From the NCBI GenBank assembly GCA_026387515.1, contig JAPLLP010000260.1, forward strand, positions 1-8,452: a stretch of 8,452 nt of DNA, written 5' to 3'. The position numbers and the translations under genes were made by a program. Below are positions 4,554-8,452 of the stretch, piece by piece (within the stretch, counting starts at the first letter, position 1; each line of letters begins with the position of its first letter). The DNA is from Candidatus Omnitrophota bacterium. GTDB lineage: Bacteria > Omnitrophota > Koll11 > Gygaellales > Profunditerraquicolaceae. The notes below the pieces were generated by a model. That model was not told the origin of the DNA. It worked only from the letters and a program-made list of their open reading frames with translations, and did not search any database.

Positions 4554-5870
4554 TTAGGATTCAACCAAGGCAAACATGAGGTCTGCCTCGCAAACAAGCT
4601 TACCTTCGACATAGGCCTTACCGCGCACCTGGCCGGTCTTGGATTTTATCTTGCCTGCCTCAACCTCAAGCACCAGCTGATCTCCGGGCAGGACCGTCTT
4701 TCTAAATTTTATATTATCCGCGGCTAAAAAGAAGGCTAATTTACCCCGGTTCTCTTCCGGGGAAAGCATCATTACCCCGCCCACCTGAGCCATCGCTTCG
4801 ACAATTAACACTCCCGGCATCACCGGTCTTCCGGGGAAATGCCCTTTGAAAAAGTAGTCATTTATAGTCACGTTCTTGATGCCGGTGGCGCGCTTGCCCT
4901 GCTCCATGGAGACAATCTTATCCACAAATAAGAAAGGTTCACGATGCGGCAGTATCTTCATGATAGTGTTAATATCCATCTGTTCTCCGGGCACGGGATG
5001 GTATCCCGCTCCTATCCCTGCCGAAACGCTCTTTTGCCGTTCCCTGTCCAATCGTTTTAAAAGTTTAAGATTAAGGGAGTGCCCGCTCTTTAAAGCGACA
5101 ATATGCCCTTTAATCGGCTGGCCCAAAACATACAGATCCCCCAATAGATCGAGAATCTTATGGCGCACAAATTCATCATCAAAACGCAAACGATTCTTGA
5201 TCACCCCTTTTTCGCCTACAACCAGGGTATTGGAGTAATTTGCGCCGCAACCAACGCCATGACTTAATAATTCCTCAGCCTCGTTTTCTAGGCAGAAGGT
5301 GCGCGCCGGGGCGATTTCGGATTTAAAGTTCTCTTGTGTAAATGCGATCTCCATATATTGAGCCCTAAGGAGAGGATGGTTATAGCTAAGCATATAGGAA
5401 ATTTTAAAATCATCCGCCGGCACCGCTGTGATCGAAGCGCCGTCTTCTTCCACAAAGATCGGCTCTTTGATAACAAAGTATTGACGCGGGGCGTCTAACT
5501 CTTTTAGGCCCGCTTTAATAAGCGCCTCGACAAAATTAAGGCTGCTTCCGTCTAAACCGGGTATCTCGGAATTATTTATTTCGATAATAAGATTATCGAT
5601 ACCTAAGCCCGCCAGCGCCGCCATAAGATGTTCTATGGTCTGAACTTCGGCAACGCCATTGCCCAAAGAGGTCCTGCGGGGAGAGCGGCCCTGCGGGATC
5701 AAAGATTCCACTACCACCTTGACGCCTGAGAGCCCCTCCAGATCCGTACGCACAAAGGTAATCCCCGTACCCGGGCCCGATGGTTTAAATTTAAGGTTTA
5801 CCTGCCCTGCGGTATGTAACCCAATACCTGAAAGGCTTATTTCGCTGGCGATTGTTTTCTGTTTATCCAT
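4554..5870 (-). CDS. lpxC-fabZ: Bifunctional LpxC deacetylase / FabZ 3-hydroxyacyl-ACP dehydratase
   Basis: One 438-residue chain joins two enzymes. Residues 1 to about 285 are LpxC, the zinc deacetylase that commits UDP-3-acyl-GlcNAc to lipid A: Glu80 and His81 ([12 protein letters not shown]), His237 and Asp241 ([11 protein letters not shown]) and His264 (KSGHSLN) match the catalytic Glu78 and the zinc/general-acid residues His79, His238, Asp242 and His265 of E. coli. Residues about 297-438 are FabZ, a hot-dog-fold dehydratase for 3-hydroxyacyl-ACP: His344 in [11 protein letters not shown] and Glu358 in LIVEAMAQ match E. coli His54 and Glu68. Both active sites look intact. Fusing them ties the LpxC step to an enzyme competing for hydroxyacyl-ACP. 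The fusion is known in Bacteroidota and some other phyla. The ATG overlaps the lpxD stop by 8 bases (ATGGATAA), with AGAAGG just upstream. Confidence 0.97.
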   Translation of the reverse strand: MDKQKTIASEISLSGIGLHTAGQVNLKFKPSGPGTGITFVRTDLEGLSGVKVVVESLIPQGRSPRRTSLGNGVAEVQTIEHLMAALAGLGIDNLIIEINNSEIPGLDGSSLNFVEALIKAGLKELDAPRQYFVIKEPIFVEEDGASITAVPADDFKISYMLSYNHPLLRAQYMEIAFTQENFKSEIAPARTFCLENEAEELLSHGVGCGANYSNTLVVGEKGVIKNRLRFDDEFVRHKILDLLGDLYVLGQPIKGHIVALKSGHSLNLKLLKRLDRERQKSVSAGIGAGYHPVPGEQMDINTIMKILPHREPFLFVDKIVSMEQGKRATGIKNVTINDYFFKGHFPGRPVMPGVLIVEAMAQVGGVMMLSPEENRGKLAFFLAADNIKFRKTVLPGDQLVLEVEAGKIKSKTGQVRGKAYVEGKLVCEADLMFALVES

Positions 5871-6912
5871 TTTTTTGCGCCTTCTTAATCCCTTCTTCTA
5901 ATTGCTCTAGTTTCTCTTTGAGCTCTTTTACCGATTCATACAGCCTGGGCAGATTCTGCACACAGGCATTTATCTTTTTGGCGACTTCGTGAAGCCTGGC
6001 AGGATAACCCGAAACCATGGTATGCGGCGCAACGGATTTTGTCACCCCTCCCTGTGCCGCGACAATTGCTCCGTCTCCGATACTGATATGCCCTACTAAC
6101 CCTGCCTGTCCGGCTAAAGTAACGCCATTACCTATGGTGGTAGAACCGGAAATACCCACCTGGGCAACAATAATAGAATTCTTTCCGATAACTACGTTAT
6201 GGGCAATATGCACCAAATTATCTATTTTAGTTCCCGTGCCTATAACCGTTTTATCAAATCTAGCGCGGTCAATGGCGACATTAGCTCCTATTTCAACGTC
6301 ATCGCCGATCTCGACCGTCCCCACTTGCGGTATCTTTTGATGGCTACCTTCGATATTAATGAAGCCGAACCCGTCCGAGCCAATAACCGTCCCGCTATGT
6401 ACGATCACCCGGTTGCCAATTATGATACGCTCGCGTATGGTAACGCTGGGATAAATTAGGGTATCGCTACCGACCCTGGTGAACGCGCCTATAAAACATC
6501 CCGAATAGACCACCGACCGGTCGCCGATAGAAACACCCTCCCCCACCACTACATATGGGCCGATAGCCACACCCTTGCCCAAAGAAACTCCTTTACCTAA
6601 TAAAGCGCTAGGGTGTATCCCAGTAGGATGCACAATATCATTCGGCTCAAAAAGAGAAATTACTTTGGTAAAAGCCAGGGAAGGATTATCAGTGCGTATA
6701 AGCGGCCGGGAAGAACTTTCTACCTGGCGGCCAGTAATGACCGCCGAGGCAGAAGTCTTTTCTAATAACGGTAGATATTTGGGGTTGGCGATAAAGGTAA
6801 TCTCGCCGGAGCGCGCCTCTTTAATCCCATTGACACCGTACACAATAGTATCTGCATCGCCAACTATCTCTCCGCCGATAATTTGCGCTATCTCTCTTAA
6901 TGTCTTTTGCAC
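5863..6912 (-). CDS. lpxD: UDP-3-O-acylglucosamine N-acyltransferase LpxD
   Basis: LpxD adds the second 3-hydroxyacyl chain, to the amino group exposed by LpxC. The 349 residues show the family's three parts: an N-terminal uridine-binding domain (about 1-95, starting [16 protein letters not shown]), a left-handed beta helix of hexapeptide repeats (about 96-300), and a C-terminal helix (about 305-349, [12 protein letters not shown]). His238 in NLVHIAHNV matches catalytic His239 of E. coli. The start is a GTG at 6912 with a stop codon immediately upstream in frame and no Shine-Dalgarno, but the family signature begins right there. A bulged hairpin occupies the gap after ompH. The stop overlaps the lpxC-fabZ start, so their translation is probably coupled. 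Confidence 0.95.
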   Translation of the reverse strand: MQKTLREIAQIIGGEIVGDADTIVYGVNGIKEARSGEITFIANPKYLPLLEKTSASAVITGRQVESSSRPLIRTDNPSLAFTKVISLFEPNDIVHPTGIHPSALLGKGVSLGKGVAIGPYVVVGEGVSIGDRSVVYSGCFIGAFTRVGSDTLIYPSVTIRERIIIGNRVIVHSGTVIGSDGFGFINIEGSHQKIPQVGTVEIGDDVEIGANVAIDRARFDKTVIGTGTKIDNLVHIAHNVVIGKNSIIVAQVGISGSTTIGNGVTLAGQAGLVGHISIGDGAIVAAQGGVTKSVAPHTMVSGYPARLHEVAKKINACVQNLPRLYESVKELKEKLEQLEEGIKKAQKNG

Positions 6913-6928
6913 TTAAAAAATTTTCTGT

Positions 6929-6962
6929 GGAGCCCGCCCGGGCTATAAACCCTGGGGACTCC
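6929..6962 (-). promoter_or_regulatory. Bulged GC-rich hairpin between ompH and lpxD
   Basis: On the minus strand GGAGTCCCC-A-GGG pairs with CCC-G-GGCGGGCTCC: about 12 pairs with one bulged C, one A/G mismatch and a 7-base loop (TTTATAG). It ends 8 bases before six T, too far for a standard intrinsic terminator, and the T run sits just before the GTG of lpxD. It could be a weak attenuator, an mRNA processing or stability site that sets the OmpH-to-LpxD ratio, or only a spacer. Confidence 0.6.
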
Positions 6963-6969
6963 TGCTAAC

Positions 6970-7479
6970 CTATTTCTTAGGGGCCGTCTTATTCAGTATG
7001 GCTACTATTTTGTCCGTGATATCCAGATTCTGTGCCTGATAGATCAAGACCCTCTCGTTAAACACCAAGGAATACCCTTCCTTAACGGAATACTGCCTTA
7101 CCGCCTCTTCTATATCCTTCATGATCTCTTTCATCCTCTCGTCCTGCTCTTTGCGCAGGTCGGTCTGTCTCTGGCGGTCAAATTCCTGTAAGGCCTTTAC
7201 CTTGTTTTCTAATTCGCCCTTCTTGGCTTCTTTTTCTTTATCGCTCAACAAATTGTACTTGTCCTGAATGCTCTTTACTTCAGATGCCTGTTTCTCTCTT
7301 TCGTCGGTATAGACTTTTTCTTTGTCGGTCAAAACCTTATCATAGCTCTTGGTCTTGCCATATTCGCTAAAAATACGACCCAGATCCACATAAGCGATTT
7401 TCTCCGCGGCAAAAGATACGCCAACCGATAACACTAAACCAATCAACCCTCCCAATAACACTAGACCCAACCTTCTCAT
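6970..7479 (-). CDS. ompH: OmpH/Skp family periplasmic chaperone
   Basis: Skp-type proteins hold unfolded outer-membrane proteins in the periplasm and deliver them to the BAM complex. The product is 169 residues, the usual size. Residues 1-24 are a signal peptide (MRRLG start, long hydrophobic core, cleavage after SFA). The mature part opens with the family strand EKIAYVDLGRIFSEYGK (26-42), continues as a long charged helical hairpin (about 45-135; many Lys, Glu, Gln, Asp) that forms the tentacles, and closes with EGYSLVFNERVLIYQAQNLD, the terminal strands of the body domain. AAGGAGG lies six bases before the ATG. Its leader folds like those of the lipoprotein and CBM48 genes. It follows bamA and precedes lpxD, the classical order. 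Confidence 0.94.
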   Translation of the reverse strand: MRRLGLVLLGGLIGLVLSVGVSFAAEKIAYVDLGRIFSEYGKTKSYDKVLTDKEKVYTDEREKQASEVKSIQDKYNLLSDKEKEAKKGELENKVKALQEFDRQRQTDLRKEQDERMKEIMKDIEEAVRQYSVKEGYSLVFNERVLIYQAQNLDITDKIVAILNKTAPKK

Positions 7480-7556
7480 CTTCTTCCTCCTTCATAGTAA
7501 TGAACACCCGCGCAATTCCGCTTAGCGCGGGGTGTTCACAGTGATGAACACACTTT
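7480..7556 (-). promoter_or_regulatory. Structured 5' leader of ompH (leader copy C)
   Basis: On the minus strand this leader holds GTTCA-TCACTG-TGAAC (7534-7549), a 12-bp stem with one bulged C (GAACACCCCGCGC with GCGCGGGTGTTC, 7502-7513 and 7525-7537, 11-base loop), and TTCAT-TACT-ATGAA (7491-7504) running into AAGGAGG (7486-7492). GAACACC can pair with either the upstream or the downstream GTTC, so the folds compete. It shares TAGCGCGGGGTGT (plus strand 7523-7535) exactly with leader A at 1487-1499, followed in both by CACAGT. Its RBS hairpin has the same size and position as in A and B, but different paired bases. Confidence 0.68.
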
Positions 7557-7558
7557 TT

Positions 7559-7589
7559 CTTATATTTTTCTTATCTTCTTATTAAACAA
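7559..7589 (-). promoter_or_regulatory. Possible ompH promoter
   Basis: The minus strand has TATAAG (7559-7564, five of six to the -10 consensus) in an A-rich stretch, with TTGTTT (7584-7589) 19 bases upstream as a poor -35. The position just ahead of the leader matches the promoter-leader layout of the other two copies, which is the main reason for listing it. Read-through from bamA is equally possible. Confidence 0.3.
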
Positions 7590-7612
7590 TATGCCTTGCT
7601 TTTGTAATACCC

Positions 7613-8452
7613 TTAGAAACCATGGCTCATGCTGAAGTGAATCTTACCACCCCCCTTCTTTTCTTCGCCTGATTCCTTATTTAGAGGAAACCCGTAATCC
7701 AGCATTAATGGTCCTACGGGAGTCTTTATACGTACGCCCAAACCCGTGCCTGATTTAAAACCGCCCGAACCAAGATCTCCGGATTTCTCCCAGACGTTAC
7801 CTACGTCATAAAAAGCAGCTAGTTTCATAAAACTCAATATAGGATAGGTATATTCTATATTACCTATCATCATAGAATTCCCACCCTTGGGATCTCCTGA
7901 ACCCTGGTCAATAGGGCCGATTTTTCTTTCACGATACCCTCTTACGGTATAGGCGCCGCCGGCAAAAAATCTCTCATATATAGGCACTTTATCGGTATTG
8001 CTGAAGGGCTTGGCCAAACCCACCCTTGCGCGTAATTCCAGCGAAGAATTCGCTACAAGCGGAATAAAATGGGAGGCCCGGCCCTGGAATTTATTAAAAT
8101 CCTTATCCCCCGCAAAAGGGCCTCCGGCCAACTGATAAGAGCCGGTCAAAAACTCTCCTTTGGTGGTATCAAAAACATTATCGCGGCTGTCAAAACTAAG
8201 GTCATATTGAACACTGCTAATAACGTTAGAACCCAGCTCGTCAGTCAAATCGCTGGTAGCGTTAGCGCTCAGATTACTGATTCTTATAGTATCAAAACGG
8301 TAGGTCAGCTGTTGTTTAAGGTATTCAGATATCTCGTTGCCTAAATGTAAGTCCCCGCCCGTGACATCCTGGTCGTAACCATAGCCCACATCCTGATCCC
8401 GCTGGTGCATCTCTTTGTAGGCATCAAACCCGAAAGAAACCGGATAATCAAA
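7613..8452 (-). CDS. bamA: BamA (Omp85) outer-membrane assembly factor, C-terminal barrel only
   Basis: The last 279 residues of the protein are present; the POTRA domains and barrel start lie beyond the right edge. In frame from 8452 it reads FDYPVSFGFDAYKE, then alternating strands typical of the 16-stranded Omp85 barrel. AYTVRGYRERKIGP holds the VRGF/Y motif of loop L6 with its conserved Arg, diagnostic for this family. The GPLMLDYGFPLN strand and the final strand ending SMSHGF with a C-terminal Phe match the outer-membrane insertion signal. BamA is the core of the BAM complex that folds barrel proteins into the outer membrane. No terminator follows, so transcription may continue into ompH. 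Confidence 0.94.
   Translation of the reverse strand, partial: FDYPVSFGFDAYKEMHQRDQDVGYGYDQDVTGGDLHLGNEISEYLKQQLTYRFDTIRISNLSANATSDLTDELGSNVISSVQYDLSFDSRDNVFDTTKGEFLTGSYQLAGGPFAGDKDFNKFQGRASHFIPLVANSSLELRARVGLAKPFSNTDKVPIYERFFAGGAYTVRGYRERKIGPIDQGSGDPKGGNSMMIGNIEYTYPILSFMKLAAFYDVGNVWEKSGDLGSGGFKSGTGLGVRIKTPVGPLMLDYGFPLNKESGEEKKGGGKIHFSMSHGF

Noticed and set aside
4553..4612. Longer LpxA start inside lpxC-fabZ
   Set aside because: The 20 added residues do not resemble LpxA, and the ATG after the lpxC-fabZ stop gives the usual length with coupled translation.
6913..6962. Intrinsic terminator between ompH and lpxD
   Set aside because: The T run begins 8 bases after the stem rather than directly, and it would cut an operon of conserved order; kept only as a possible attenuator or processing site.

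Overview
The window is an AT-leaning bacterial segment in which every supportable gene lies on the minus strand. It is the envelope-biogenesis cluster of a diderm bacterium with lipid A: the end of bamA, then ompH/skp, lpxD, an lpxC-fabZ fusion, lpxA and lpxI. The order matches the bamA-skp-lpxD-fabZ-lpxA block of Proteobacteria, but fabZ is fused to lpxC, and lpxI occupies the UDP-diacylglucosamine hydrolase role. That combination, together with a stand-alone glycogen-binding-domain protein, suggests an uncultured PVC-related lineage such as Omnitrophota. This assignment is inference; Bacteroidota and some other phyla also fuse LpxC to FabZ.

Reading in the direction of transcription (right to left): 8452-7613 holds the C-terminal barrel of BamA. 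7612-7480 is a gap with a structured leader for ompH. 7479-2950 is the lipid A block, in which lpxD, lpxC-fabZ, lpxA and lpxI are overlapping or 1-7 bases apart; a bulged hairpin separates ompH from lpxD. 2943-2509 is a self-contained transcription unit: a near-consensus promoter, a hairpin leader, a 91-residue CBM48 protein and a strong intrinsic terminator. 2501-2380 is a non-coding stretch with three hairpins. 2368-1567 holds a radical SAM gene and tRNA-Arg(UCG). 1555-1 has an extended -10 promoter, a 135-base structured leader, a coiled-coil lipoprotein, and a secreted SecD-P1-head-like protein that runs off the left edge.

The core genes together make and place the outer membrane. LpxA, LpxC, LpxD and LpxI carry out early lipid A steps, FabZ makes acyl chains, OmpH chaperones outer-membrane proteins, and BamA inserts them.

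The most unusual signal is a family of structured 5' leaders in front of three unrelated genes (ompH, the CBM48 gene and the lipoprotein gene). Each ends in a short hairpin whose 3' arm runs into the Shine-Dalgarno AAGGAGG. Two copies share 52 identical bases, and the third keeps the same fold with compensatory base changes. A second unexplained structure is the three-hairpin element at 2380-2501, whose tandem G-A mismatches suggest that it works as a plus-strand RNA.
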